From NCBI GenBank assembly GCA_009746045.1, contig RPFO01001535.1, forward strand, positions 1 to 20,746: DNA of 20,746 nt, read 5' to 3'. The stretch comes from Mesostigma viride. Taxonomy: Eukaryota; Streptophyta; Mesostigmatophyceae; Mesostigmatales; Mesostigmataceae. Below the pieces are notes generated by a model, which was given only the letters and a program-made list of their open reading frames with translations, was not told where the DNA came from and searched no databases. The translations under genes were made by a program, and so were the position numbers. Of the stretch, positions 7,954 through 19,755 are shown piece after piece (within the stretch, counting starts at the first letter, position 1; each line of letters starts with the position of its first letter).

Positions 7954-9900
7954 AACCAACGCATGCATGCCAGCCCCTCCCACACCCACGCACACATGTT
8001 AGCTATACCCCACAAACCCACGCATGGATTCCAGCCACCCCCCACATGCCCGCATGCATGCCAGCCACCCCACCAATCCACGCACGCATGCCAGCCACCC
8101 CCACACCCACGCACGCATGCCAGCCACCCCACAACCCACTTATGCATTCCAGCAACCCCCACAGCCACTTACGCATGCCAGCCACCCCCCACCCCCACGC
8201 ACGCATGGCAGCCACCCCACGAACCCACGCACGCGTGCCAGCCCCCCCTTAAAACCACGCATGCATGGCAGCTCCCCACCACACCCACGCATGCATGCCA
8301 CTCCCCCCGCCAACCACCCACGCATGCCAGCCCCCCGACACACGCATGGCAGCCCCCCCCACACCCACGCACGCATGCCAGCCCTACCCCACATGCAGGC
8401 ATGCATGCCAGCCACCCCCCACACCCACGCATGCATGCCAGCCCCTCCCACACCCACGCCCGCATGCCAGCTACCCCACAAACCCACGCATGCATGCCAG
8501 CGACCCCCCACATGCACGCATGCATGCCAGCCACCCCACCAACCCACGCACGCATGCCAGCCCATCACAAACCCACTTATGCATGCCAGCCACCCCCCAC
8601 ACCCACGTACGCATGCCAGCCACCCCACACACCCACGCACGCATGGCAGCCACCCTACCAACCCACACACGCGTGCCAGCCCCCCCTAACCCCATGCATG
8701 CATGGCAGCCCCCCACCACACCCACGCATGCATGCCACTCCCCCCCACACCCACGCACGCATGCGAGCCCCCCCACACCCACGCACGCATGCGAGCCCCC
8801 CCACACACCCACGCACGCATGCCAGCCCCACCCTACATGCAGGCATGCATGCCAGCCACCCCCCACACCCACGCATGCATGCCAGCCCCTCCCACACCCA
8901 CGCCTGCATGCCAGCTACCCCACAAACCCACGCATGCATGCCAGCGACCCCCCACATGCACGCATGCATGCCAGCCACCCCACCAACCCACGCACGCATG
9001 CCAGCCCATTACAAACCCACTTATGCATGCCAGCCACCCCCCACACCCACGTACGCATGCCAGCCACCCCACACACCCACGCACGCATGGCAGCCACCCC
9101 ACGAACCCACACACGCGTGCCAGCCCCTCCTAACCCCACGCATGCATGGCAGCCCCCCACCAACCCACGCACGCATGCCAGCCCATCACAAACCCACTTA
9201 TGCATGCCAGCCACCCCCCACACCCACGTACGCATGCCAGCCACCCCACACACCCACGCACGCATGGCAGCCACCCTACCAACCCACACACGCGTGCCAG
9301 CCCCCCCCTAACCCCATGCATGCATGGCAGCCCCCCACCACACCCACGCATGCATGCCACTCCCCCCCACACCCACGCACGCATGCGAGCCCCCACACAC
9401 ACCCACGCACGCATGCGAGCCCCCCCCACACCCACGCACGCATGCCAGCCCCACCCCACATGCAGGCATGCATGCCAGCCACCCCCCACACCCACGCATG
9501 CATGCCAGCCCCTCCCACACCCACGCCTGCATGCCAGCTACCCCACAAACCCACGCATGCATGCCAGCGACCCCCCACATGCACGCATGCATGCCAGCCA
9601 CCCCACCAACCCACGCACGCATGCCAGCCCATTACAAACCCACTTATGCATGCCAGCCACCCCCCACACCCACGTACGCATGCCAGCCACCCCACACACC
9701 CACGCACGCATGGCAGCCACCCCACGAACCCACACACGCGTGCCAGCCCCCCTAACCCCACGCATGCATGGCAGCCCCCCACCACACCCACGCATGCATG
9801 CCACTCCCCCCCACACCCACGCACGCATGCGAGCCCCCCCCCACACCCACGCACGCATGCGAGGCCCCCCCACACCCACGCAAGCATGCCAGCCCCCCCC
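7954..9900 (+). repeat. C-rich minisatellite array 2 (about 1.95 kb)
   Basis: It has the same monomer and the same diverged 5' edge as array 1. Markers start at 8564, 9008, 9185 and 9631 (spacings 444, 177 and 446). The 177-bp step equals six monomers and looks like a deletion of nine monomers, joined at CCACCAACCCACG near 9160. Two markers carry a private change, ATTACAAACCC. Confidence 0.93.
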
Positions 9901-10522
9901 ATGAAGTCATAGTGGGCACCACGGAGTCATGCTATGTTTTAATTTTTTCAATTTAATAATGGGAATGACGGATGGTGCATGTGTGAACAAAGGAATGAAA
10001 GGATTGCCACTCAATGAATATTAATTAATGATGAAAATGGGAGTTTGCATGGGAGTGTTTGGTCCTTATGGCTGGCTTGCAAAAAGCAGTACCCAAATTT
10101 CGAAGTATTTGACAGCGAAATATCTGTAAAGTATATCGCATGGTATAATTAATTAATGAATGGTACGCTGAAATTCATTGTGCGGGCTCTCTCTGCATGT
10201 GATAAACAATTTTAGCTTTGAGGGCATGCAACAAGGCATGCTAGCATTAAAATGAAATTAAATTATAACATGACTAGTGGGAGATCATGTACGACATGTA
10301 GCATAATTACGTACATGGCCACAATTGTGCCAATCAGGGCCCTCCTCTAGGTAGACTGTGCTAGGCAATTACAATTAGACAAATAAGGTCATTCAAAAAG
10401 GTTTAATTCTTCACCTACCTCCATCCATCCAGCAAGGGAATATGTTAGCCAGTGCTACATGATGATCTCCCAACGGAGTCATGTTATGATGCGAAATAGT
10501 TCAGGATAAAATTTGTCAGAAT
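9901..10522 (+). repeat. AT-rich module, unit 3
   Basis: This is the same module as in unit 2. It differs at ACTAGTGGGAGATC (one T fewer) and ACAAGGCATGC, and lacks the GACAGACATG duplication. No gene is seen. Confidence 0.85.
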
Positions 10523-10690
10523 TTCACTGGCGATACGAACGTAACGAAATTTCCAAGTATCCGACGCCGAAATATCATTGTTGTATCGAATGGTATGCTG
10601 AAATTCATTGTGGTTCTGTCCGAGCTGACAAATTTGTCAGAAATTTCATTTTCGATACGAACGTGACGAAATTTCCAAGTATCTCACGCT
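10510..10690 (+). repeat. Two copies of the 122-bp repeat, unit 3
   Basis: Two cores spaced about 122 bp apart link the AT-rich and GC-rich modules. The second is followed by CTCACGCTAGTCGGAGAG, with an AGT insertion not seen in other units. Confidence 0.75.
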
Positions 10691-10936
10691 AGTCGGAGAG
10701 CTTCCACGGTGTTCACGGGGAAGGGTCCGTTGCGCGTGGCGCACGGCGGCGGTTCGTCCCGGTCGGAATCGTCCGCTCGCGCGTCCTCCGTGGAAGGGTC
10801 TTGGCGCGTCGCGCGGGCCGGTGCGGTTGGCGCCCAGAAGGTCGACTATCGGCCTCTGGGCCGCTAGCGGCGAGTCACGTCCTCTCAAGTCGGGGAGGGG
10901 GGGCGATAGCCCCCCCTCCCCCACTTTTTTCTTGTC
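10683..10936 (+). repeat. GC-rich module, unit 3
   Basis: This is a complete module ending at CTTGTC (10931-10936). It contains GCCGCTAGCGGC and the C/G hairpin. No gene is recognised on either strand; ORFs through it are short and lose their frame between copies. Confidence 0.8.
10892..10921. other. C/G hairpin, unit 3
   Basis: This is a perfect 13-bp inverted repeat: GGGGAGGGGGGGC (10892-10904), loop GATA, GCCCCCCCTCCCC (10909-10921). CCACTTTTTTCTTG follows. In RNA it would be a very stable stem next to a U run. In a eukaryote the T6 could also stop RNA polymerase III, but no polymerase III promoter is seen. Confidence 0.8.
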
Positions 10937-11448
10937 CCCTAATGTAACTACGATTTATGAAGCCCGAAAACTTTGGCCGAGGCCGTAGGCCGAAGGTGGG
11001 GCCGTCCCCCGCGCCCCCTAGCGCGGGAGCGGACGACGTCCAGGACCGTAGCGAGATGGCCAATCGGCGTAGTACAAAGAAAATCCCCAAACCTTGGAGA
11101 TCGAGTCTCGAGTTTCCTGAACGGGTGCTGAAACGCTGAACATGTTCAGACTTTTGCGGGCAGGTGGGGCGTCTCGCCAATCCGCGCGGCCTCAGGAATT
11201 ACGGCGCGTTGACTCTTTTAAACGTCAAACAAGCTACTGGCGAATGGATCTCTCCTAAACTTTTCCAGTTTCCCGTTGCACCACTTTGGACAAGGGGACC
11301 AACCGGTGCACGCCGTTTTGAATAACGCGCTCGAGGTTAGGGCCACAACGTCAATGGAATGCGATTTTCTGAACGGATGGATCAAATTTGCAGGACGGTT
11401 GGAAGGTTCAGAGCCGAACTGGCGTTCAGTCAGGGTGGGGCGAAATAG
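10937..11448 (+). repeat. Middle module, type B, unit 3
   Basis: It is similar to type A for its first 280 bp, then carries GGCGAATGGATCTCTCC in place of the type A hallmark, plus GAGGTTAGGGCC for GAATAACGGCC. No gene is seen. Confidence 0.8.
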
Positions 11449-12527
11449 CAGTGGGAACTGGGAATTATTGGCAAAGCGTGCGGCATGCTCGGGGCGAAAA
11501 ACAAAGTGACGTGCTGCGCGAGCAATTTTCCTTGTGCTGGCTGGCGATGGCAGGCAACGTAGGCTAGAAAATTGGGATGGGGAATGCGCAGCCATGGTTT
11601 TATACGTCAAAATTTTATGTTTGAAGAGCAAGTGCGAAATTTTATGAGCTGGAGGTGCGTCAACGGAGTGATACCTGCGTGGGAGAGGTCCGTGTCGCTA
11701 TGGCGACCTGGAAATGGAATGTCGTTGTAGATTTAGGTATTGTAGTATCATGCTTAACTGCTTTACGTATTGGGTGCCTAGTGAAATCAGTTTGCTGTTC
11801 GTGGAAGGCTTGGGGTGTGGCCAACGAGCTTCTGCTGTCGCCACATCATATTGGAAAGAACGCTGGATTTTTTGCCACGGGACGTAACCGGCGATGCCGA
11901 TGGTGAGGCGTTTGTTTCGATGACCGGGGTAGTACCTGCTCTCTTTCTGATGCATTTTCATGGTTGCGTTCTTTCCATTTCGCCGAATCCACCTAGTCGC
12001 AGCAAAGACATAGCGTAGCAAGGGTCTGCGTTTTATTTTCTTAGCCGTGCAGGACGCCATCTTCATGGTCCTTCGCATGTCCTGTGTGAACGTCCGTTGC
12101 CCAAGGATCTGTGATGCTTTTTTCTGGAATATACTGGGCGGTGAAAGCCCCTCTGGATGCTTGCCTGGTCACGGGTTTGGGGCGTCATTTACTGCTGTAC
12201 TGGCTGACATTCATGGTGCTTTCTGCGTAAGCTGACTTGCTTCGCACGTGGATTTTGACTGGACTGAAGAGCGCGTCTGGTAGCATGTTTACGTGGTGTA
12301 TAAGGTGATCAATCAACCATTTGTTTATAGAAGGTGTGACAATAGAAGGTGTGTTATATATTTCTTCATCAAGCATGTCAAAAGTAATCTCCACTCGCTT
12401 ACAACCTGAATTTTGCTTTGCTGGGTCTGCTGTGTTTGTGTCTCACTGTGCAGGCTATCCCCTTGGTTGATCAACCAGGTGATTTTTGGTGGCAGCGGGG
12501 CCATATACTCTTCTTGGCGTTTTTCAT
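11449..12527 (+). repeat. Invariant 1.08-kb block, unit 3
   Basis: It is 1079 bp and follows the type B middle module directly. It reads TTTTATGAGCTGG as in unit 2. Confidence 0.85.
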
Positions 12528-12539
12528 CCATGGCATGTC

Positions 12540-13864
12540 AACCAACGCATGCATGCCAGCCCCTCCCACACCCACGCACACATGTTAGCTATACCCCACA
12601 AACCCACGCATGGATTCCAGCCACCCCCCACATGCCCGCATGCATGCCAGCCACCCCACCAATCCACGCACGCATGCCAGCCACCCCCACACCCACGCAC
12701 GCATGCCAGCCACCCCACAACCCACTTATGCATTCCAGCAACCCCCACAGCCACTTACGCATGCCAGCCACCCCCCACCCCCACGCACGCATGGCAGCCA
12801 CCCCACGAACCCACGCACGCGTGCCAGCCCCCCCTTAAAACCACGCATGCATGGCAGCTCCCCACCACACCCACGCATGCATGCCACTCCCCCGCCAACC
12901 ACCCACGCATGCCAGCCCCCCGACACACGCGTGGCAGCCCCCCCCACACCCACGCACGCATGCCAGCCCTACCCCACATGCAGGCATGCATGCCAGCCAC
13001 CCCCCACACCCACGCATGCATGCCAGCCCCTCCCACACCCACGCCCGCATGCCAGCTACCCCACAAACCCACGCATGCATGCCAGCGACCCCCCACATGC
13101 ACGCATGCATGCCAGCCACCCCACCAACCCACGCACGCATGCCAGCCCATCACAAACCCACTTATGCATGCCAGCCACCCCCCACACCCACGTACGCATG
13201 CCAGCCACCCCACACACCCACGCACGCATGGCAGCCACCCCACCAACCCACACACGCGTGCCAGCCCCCCCCTAACCCCACGCATGCATGGCAGCCCCCC
13301 ACCACACCCACGCATGCATGCCACTCCCCCCCACACCCACGCACGCATGCGAGCCCCCCCCACACCCACGCACGCATGAGAGCCCCCCCCACACCCACGC
13401 ACGCATGCCAGCCCCACCCCACATGCAGGCATGCATGCCAGCCACCCCCCACACCCACGCATGCATGCCAGCCCCTCCCACACCCACGCCCGCATGCCAG
13501 CTACCCCACAAACCCACGCATGCATGCCAGCGACCCCCCACATGCACGCATGCATGCCAGCCACCCCACCAACCCACGCACGCATGCCAGCCCATCACAA
13601 ACCCACTTATGCATGCCAGCCACCCCCCACACCCACGCACGCATGCCAGCCACCCCACACACCCACGCACGCATGGCAGCCACCCCACGAACCCACACAC
13701 GCGTGCCAGCCCCCCCTAACCCCACTTATGCATGGCAGCCCCCCACCACACCCACGCATGCATGCCACTCCCCCCCACACCCACGCACGCATGCGAGCCC
13801 CCCCCACACCCACGCACGCATGCGAGGCCCCCCCACACCCACGCAAGCATGCCAGCCCCCCCCC
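12540..13864 (+). repeat. C-rich minisatellite array 3 (about 1.3 kb)
   Basis: This is the shortest array, about 45 monomers, with markers at 13149 and 13594 (spacing 445). Private variants include GCATGAGAGCCCC (near 13375) and CCCCACTTATGCATGG (near 13721). The 5' edge is shared with the other arrays. Confidence 0.93.
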
Positions 13865-14485
13865 ATGAAGTCATAGTGGGCACCACGGAGTCATGCTATG
13901 ATTTAATTTTTTCAATTTCATAATGGGAATGACGGATGGTGCATGTGTGAACAAAGGAATGAAAGGATTGCCACTCAATGAATATTAATTAATGATGAAA
14001 ATGGGAGTTTGCATGGGAGTGTTTGGTCCTTATGGCTGGCTTGCAAAAAGCAGTACCCAAATTTCGAAGTATTTGACAGCGAAATATCTGTAAAGTATAT
14101 CGCATGGTATAATTAATTAATGAATGGTACGCTGAAATTCATTGTGCGGGCTCTCTCTGCATGTGATAAACAATTTTAGCTTTGAGGGCATGCAACAAGA
14201 CATGCTAGCATTAAAATGAAATTAAATTATAACATGACTAGTTGGGAGATCATGTACGACATGTAGCATAATTACGTACATGGCCACAATTGTGCCAATC
14301 AGGGCCCTCCTCTAGGTAGACTGTGCTAGGCAATTAGAATTAGACAAATAAGGTCATTCAAAAAGGTTTAATTCTTCACCTACCTCCATCCATCCAGCAA
14401 GGGAATATGTTAGCCAGTGCTACATGATGATCTCCCAACGGAGTCATGTTATGATGCGAAATAGTTCAGGATAAAATTTGTCAGA
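13865..14485 (+). repeat. AT-rich module, unit 4
   Basis: This is the same module. It differs near the array border (CTATGATTTAATTT and AATTTCATAATGG in place of CTATGTTTTAATTT and AATTTAATAATGG). It lacks the GACAGACATG duplication, as in unit 3. No gene is seen. Confidence 0.85.
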
Positions 14486-14655
14486 ATTTCACCGGCGATA
14501 CGAACGTAACGAAATTTCCAAGTATCCGACGCCGAAATATCATTGTTGTATCGAATGGTATGCTGAAATTCATTGTGGTTCTGTCCGAGCTGACAAATTT
14601 GTCAGAAATTTCATTTTCGATACGAACGTGACGAAATTTCCAAGTATCTCACGCT
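14470..14655 (+). repeat. Two copies of the 122-bp repeat, unit 4
   Basis: Cores start at 14496 and 14618 (spacing 122 bp). The inner part reads GACAAATTTGTC, a 12-bp perfect palindrome. Confidence 0.75.
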
Positions 14656-14898
14656 CGGAGAGCTTCCACGGTGTTCACGGGGAAGGGTCCGTTGCGCGTG
14701 GCGCACGGCGGCGGTTCGTCCCGGTCGGAATCGTCCGCCCGCGCGTCCTCCGTGGAAGGGTCTTGGCGCGTCGCGCGGGCCGGTGCGGTTGGCGCCCAGA
14801 AGGTCGACTATCGGCCTCTGGGCCGCTAGCGGCGAGTCACGTCCTCTCAAGTCGGGGAGGGGGGGCGATAGCCCCCCCTCCCCCACTTTTTTCTTGTC
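14648..14898 (+). repeat. GC-rich module, unit 4
   Basis: This is a complete module, near-identical to unit 3 apart from the AGT insertion there and CCGCCCGCGCG for CCGCTCGCGCG here. Confidence 0.8.
14854..14883. other. C/G hairpin, unit 4
   Basis: It has the same perfect 13-bp stem and GATA loop as unit 3, followed by a T6 run. Confidence 0.8.
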
Positions 14899-15411
14899 CC
14901 CTAATGTAACTACGATTTATGAAGCCCGAAAACTTTGGCCGAGGCCGTAGGCCGAAGGTGGGGCCGTCCCCCGCGCCCCCTAGCGCGGGAGCGGACGACG
15001 TACAGGACCGTAGCGAGATGGCCAATCGGCGTAGTACAAAGAAAATCCCCAAACCTTGGAGATCGATTCTCGAGTTTCCTGAACGGGTGCTGAAACGCTG
15101 AACATGTTCAGACTTTTGCGGGCAGGTGGGGCGTCTCGCCAATCCGCGCGGCCTCAGGAATTACGGCACGTTGACTTTTTTAAGCGTCAAACAAGCTACT
15201 GGCGAACCGATATCTGTACTAAAACTTTTCACAGTTTCCCGTTGCACCACTTTGGACGGGGACCAACCGGTGCACGCCGTTTCGAATAACGCGCTCGAAT
15301 AACGGCCACAACGTGAATGGAATGCGATTTTCTGAACGCATGGATCAAATTTGCAGGACGGTTGGAAGGTTCAGAGCCGAACTGGCGTTCAGTCAGGGTG
15401 GGGCGAAATAG
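14899..15411 (+). repeat. Middle module, type A, unit 4
   Basis: It appears the same as the unit 1 module at a constant offset of 13360 bp, with no indels seen. No gene is seen. Confidence 0.85.
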
Positions 15412-16490
15412 CAGTGGGAACTGGGAATTATTGGCAAAGCGTGCGGCATGCTCGGGGCGAAAAACAAAGTGACGTGCTGCGCGAGCAATTTTCCTTGTGC
15501 TGGCTGGCGATGGCAGGCAACGTAGGCTAGAAAATTGGGATGGGGAATGCGCAGCCATGGTTTTATACGTCAAAATTTTATGTTTGAAGAGCAAGTGCGA
15601 AATTTTCTGAGCTGGAGGTGCGTCAACGGAGTGATACCTGCGTGGGAGAGGTCCGTGTCGCTATGGCGACCTGGAAATGGAATGTCGTTGTAGATTTAGG
15701 TATTGTAGTATCATGCTTAACTGCTTTACGTATTGGGTGCCTAGTGAAATCAGTTTGCTGTTCGTGGAAGGCTTGGGGTGTGGCCAACGAGCTTCTGCTG
15801 TCGCCACATCATATTGGAAAGAACGCTGGATTTTTTGCCACGGGACGTAACCGGCGATGCCGATGGTGAGGCGTTTGTTTCGATGACCGGGGTAGTACCT
15901 GCTCTCTTTCTGATGCATTTTCATGGTTGCGTTCTTTCCATTTCGCCGAATCCACCTAGTCGCAGCAAAGACATAGCGTAGCAAGGGTCTGCGTTTTATT
16001 TTCTTAGCCGTGCAGGACGCCATCTTCATGGTCCTTCGCATGTCCTGTGTGAACGTCCGTTGCCCAAGGATCTGTGATGCTTTTTTCTGGAATATACTGG
16101 GCGGTGAAAGCCCCTCTGGATGCTTGCCTGGTCACGGGTTTGGGGCGTCATTTACTGCTGTACTGGCTGACATTCATGGTGCTTTCTGCGTAAGCTGACT
16201 TGCTTCGCACGTGGATTTTGACTGGACTGAAGAGCGCGTCTGGTAGCATGTTTACGTGGTGTATAAGGTGATCAATCAACCATTTGTTTATAGAAGGTGT
16301 GACAATAGAAGGTGTGTTATATATTTCTTCATCAAGCATGTCAAAAGTAATCTCCACTCGCTTACAACCTGAATTTTGCTTTGCTGGGTCTGCTGTGTTT
16401 GTGTCTCACTGTGCAGGCTATCCCCTTGGTTGATCAACCAGGTGATTTTTGGTGGCAGCGGGGCCATATACTCTTCTTGGCGTTTTTCAT
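15412..16490 (+). repeat. Invariant 1.08-kb block, unit 4
   Basis: It is 1079 bp and follows type A. It shares TTTTCTGAGCTGG with unit 1 but lacks the two G deletions of that copy. Confidence 0.85.
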
Positions 16491-16502
16491 CCATGGCATG
16501 TC

Positions 16503-18799
16503 AACCAACGCATGCATGCCAGCCCCTCCCACACCCACGCACACATGTTAGCTATACCCCACAAACCCACGCATGGATTCCAGCCACCCCCCACATGCCC
16601 GCATGCATGCCAGCCACCCCACCAATCCACGCACGCATGCCAGCCACCCCCACACCCACGCACGCATGCCAGCCACCCCACAACCCACTTATGCATTCCA
16701 GCAACCCCCACAGCCACTTACGCATGCCAGCCACCCCCCACCCCCACGCACGCATGGCAGCCACCCCACGAACCCACGCACGCGTGCCAGCCCCCCTTAA
16801 AACCACGCATGCATGGCAGCTCCCCACCACACCCACGCATGCATGCCACTCCCCCGCCAACCACCCACGCATGCCAGCCCCCCGACACACGCATGGCAGC
16901 CCCCCCCACACCCACGCACGCATGCCAGCCCTACCCCACATGCAGGCATGCATGCCAGCCACCCCCCACACCCACGCATGCATGCCAGCCCCTCCCACAC
17001 CCACGCCCGCATGCCAGCTACCCCACAAACCCACGCATGCATGCCAGCGACCCCCCACATGCACGCATGCATGCCAGCCACCCCACCAACCCACGCACGC
17101 ATGCCAGCCCATCACAAACCCACTTATGCATGCCAGCCACCCCCCACACCCACGTACGCATGCCAGCCACCCCACACACCCACGCACGCATGGCAGCCAC
17201 CCCACCAACCCACACACGCGTGCCAGCCCCCCCTAACCCCACGCATGCATGGCAGCCCCCCACCACACCCACGCATGCATGCCACTCCCCCCCACACCCA
17301 CGCACGCATGCGAGCCCCCCCCACACCCACGCACGCATGCGAGCCCCCCCCACACCCACGCACGCATGCCAGCCCCACCCCACATGCAGGCATGCATGCC
17401 AGCCACCCCCCACACCCACGCATGCATGCCAGCCCCTCCCACACCCACGCCCGCATGCCAGCTACCCCACAAACCCACGCATGCATGCCAGCGACCCCCC
17501 ACATGCACGCATGCATGCCAGCCACCCCACCAACCCACGCACGCATGCCAGCCCATCACAAACCCACTTATGCATGCCAGCCACCCCCCACACCCACGTA
17601 CGCATGCCAGCCACCCCACACACCCACGCACGCATGGCAGCCACCCCACCAACCCACACACGCGTGCCAGCCCCCCCTAACCCCACGCATGCATGGCAGC
17701 CCCCCACCACACCCACGCATGCATGCCACTCCCCCCCACACCCACGCACGCATGCGAGCCCCCCCCCACACCCACGCACGCATGCGAGGCCCCCCCACAC
17801 CCACGCAAGCATGCCAGCCCCACCCCACATGCAGGCAAGCATGCCAGCCACCCCCCACACCCACGCATGCATGCCAACCCCTCCCACACCCACGCCTGCA
17901 TGCCAGCTACCCACAAACCCACGCATGCATGCCAGCGACCCCCCACATGCACGCATGCATGCCTGCCACCCCACCAACCCACGCACGCATGCCAGCCCAT
18001 CACAAACCCACTTATGCATGCCAGCCACCCCCCACACCCACGTACGCATGCCAGCCACCCCACACACCCACGCACGCATGGCAGCCACCCCACCAACCCA
18101 CACACGCGTGCCAGCCCCCCCTAACCCCACGCATGCATGGCAGCCCCCCACCACACCCACGCATGCATGCCACTCCCCCCCACACCCACGCACGCATGCG
18201 AGCCCCCCCCACACCCACGCACGCATGCGAGCCCCCCCACACACCCACGCACGCATGGCAGCCACCCCACGAACCCACACACGCGTGCCAGCCCCCCCTA
18301 ACCCCACGCATGCATGGCAGCCCCCCACACACCCACGCATGCATGCCACTCCCCCCCACACCCACGCACGCATGCGAGCCACCCCCCACACCCACGCATG
18401 CATGCCAACCCCTCCCACACCCACGCCTGCATGCCAGCTACCCCACAAACCCACGCATGCATGCCAGCGACCCCCCACATGCACGCATGCATGCCTGCCA
18501 CCCCACCAACCCACGCACGCATGCCAGCCCATCACAAACCCACTTATGCATGCCAGCCACCCCCACACCCACGTACGCATGCCAGCCACCCCACACACCC
18601 ACGCACGCATGGCAGCCACCCCACGAACCCACACACGCGTGCCAGCCCCCCCCTAACCACACGCATGCATGGCAGCCCCCCACCACACCCACGCATGCAT
18701 GCCACTCCCCCCCACACCCACGCACGCATGCGAGCCCCCCCCACACCCACGCACGCATGCGAGGCCCCCCACACCCACGCAAGCATGCCAGCCCCCCCC
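16503..18799 (+). repeat. C-rich minisatellite array 4 (about 2.3 kb)
   Basis: Markers start at 17111, 17555, 17999 and 18531 (spacings 444, 444 and 532). The length and marker layout are almost those of array 1, including the long last step and the shared variants CATGCCTGCC and CACGCAAGCATGCC. Differences from array 1 are mostly in C-run length. A 680-codon open frame (16813-18855) crosses the array and leaves it through a short tail, HEVIVGTTESCYVLIFSI. I do not regard it as a gene. Confidence 0.93.
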
Positions 18800-19425
18800 A
18801 TGAAGTCATAGTGGGCACCACGGAGTCATGCTATGTTTTAATTTTTTCAATTTAATAATGGGAATGACGGATGGTGCATGTGTGAACAAAGGAATGAAAG
18901 GATTGCCACTCAATGAATATTAATTAATGATGAAAATGGGAGTTTGCATGGGAGTGTTTGGTCCTTATGGCTGGCTTGCAAAAAGCAGTACCCAAATTTC
19001 GAAGTATTTGACAGCGAAATATCTGTAAAGTATATCGCATGGTATAATTAATTAATGAATGGTACGCTGAAATTCATTGTGCGGGCTCTCTCTGCATGTG
19101 ATAAACAATTTTAGCTTTGAGGGCATGCAACAAGACATGCTAGCATTAAAATGAAATTAAATTATAACATGACTAGTTGGGAGATCATGTACGACAGACA
19201 TGTAGCATAATTACGTACATGGCCACAATTGTGCCAATCAGGGCCCTCCTCTAGGTAGACTGTGCTAGGCAATTACAATTAGACAAATAAGGTCATTCAA
19301 AAAGGTTTAATTCTTCACCTACCTCCATCCATCCAGCAAGGGAATATGTTAGCCAGTGCTACATGATGATCTCCCAACGGAGTCATGTTATGATGCGAAA
19401 TAGTTCAGGATAAAATTTGTCAGAA
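18800..19425 (+). repeat. AT-rich module, unit 5
   Basis: This is the same module. It carries the GACAGACATG duplication and the ATTATTTCATTGTGG junction that mark it as a sister of the unit 2 module about 13364 bp upstream. No gene is seen. Confidence 0.85.
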
Positions 19426-19510
19426 TTATTTCATTGTGGTTCAGTCCGAGCTGAAAATTTGTCAGAATTTTAATTTCGATACGAACGTGACGAAATTTCC
19501 AAGTATCTCA
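19426..19510 (+). repeat. Single 122-bp repeat junction, unit 5
   Basis: There is one core only, with the same AT-module fusion as unit 2. Confidence 0.7.
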
Positions 19511-19755
19511 CGCTCGGAGAGCTTTCACGGTGTTCACGGGGAAGGGTCCGTTGCGAGTGGCGCACGGAGGCGGTTCGTCCCGGTCGGAATCGTCCGCTCG
19601 CGCGTCCTCCGTGGAAGGGTCTTGGCGCGTCGCGCGGGCCGGTGCGGTTGGCGCCCAGAAGGTCGACTATCGGCCTCTGGGCCGCTAGCGGCGAGTCACG
19701 TCCTCTCAAGTCGGGGAGGGGGGCGATAGCCCCCCTCCCCCACTTTTTTCTTGTC
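19507..19755 (+). repeat. GC-rich module, unit 5
   Basis: This is a complete module with the unit 2 variants (GAGCTTTCACGG, GCGAGTGGCGCACGGAGG) and a hairpin with both arms one base shorter than in units 3 and 4. Confidence 0.8.
19713..19740. other. C/G hairpin, unit 5
   Basis: This is a perfect 12-bp stem with GATA loop. The G run and C run are both six long, where units 3 and 4 have seven in each, so the pairing is kept despite the length change. Confidence 0.8.

Larger units (their letters stand above)
5436..9900 (+). repeat. Macro-unit 2 of the macrosatellite (4465 bp)
   Basis: This is a complete unit, counted from ATGAAGTCATAGTGGGCACC just after one minisatellite to the end of the next. 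It is the most rearranged copy. The GC-rich module stops at about 6353, before the hairpin, and is fused to the motif AACCGATATCTGTACT that sits inside the type A middle module of units 1 and 4. A unique segment (6381-6541) and three tandem 122-bp repeat copies (to about 6850) follow in place of the usual middle module. Its first 920 bp match the start of unit 5 best. Confidence 0.92.
9901..13864 (+). repeat. Macro-unit 3 of the macrosatellite (3964 bp)
   Basis: This is the shortest complete unit. It has the standard order: AT-rich module, two 122-bp repeats, GC-rich module with full hairpin, 'type B' middle module, invariant block, minisatellite. Its short length is explained by a small minisatellite with only two 444-bp markers, against four in the other arrays. 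The middle module is shared with unit 5 (GGCGAATGGATCTCTCC) rather than with units 1 and 4. Confidence 0.92.
13865..18799 (+). repeat. Macro-unit 4 of the macrosatellite (4935 bp)
   Basis: This is the longest complete unit and the clearest reference copy, with every module present and a 2.3-kb minisatellite. Its middle module, invariant block and array repeat those of unit 1 about 13.36 kb upstream, and the array differs in length by only about 2 bp. The AT-rich module and GC-rich module match unit 3 closely, so unit 4 looks like a mosaic of unit-1-like and unit-3-like sequence. Confidence 0.92.

Noticed and set aside
10720-10770. tRNA-like internal promoter (TGGCGCACGGCGG and GGTTCGTCCC resemble A and B boxes)
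   Set aside because: The two boxes would be adjacent with no room for a tRNA fold, and both depart from consensus.
10892-10930. Bacterial rho-independent terminator
   Set aside because: The stem and T run fit the shape, but nothing else in the window is bacterial and no gene ends upstream.
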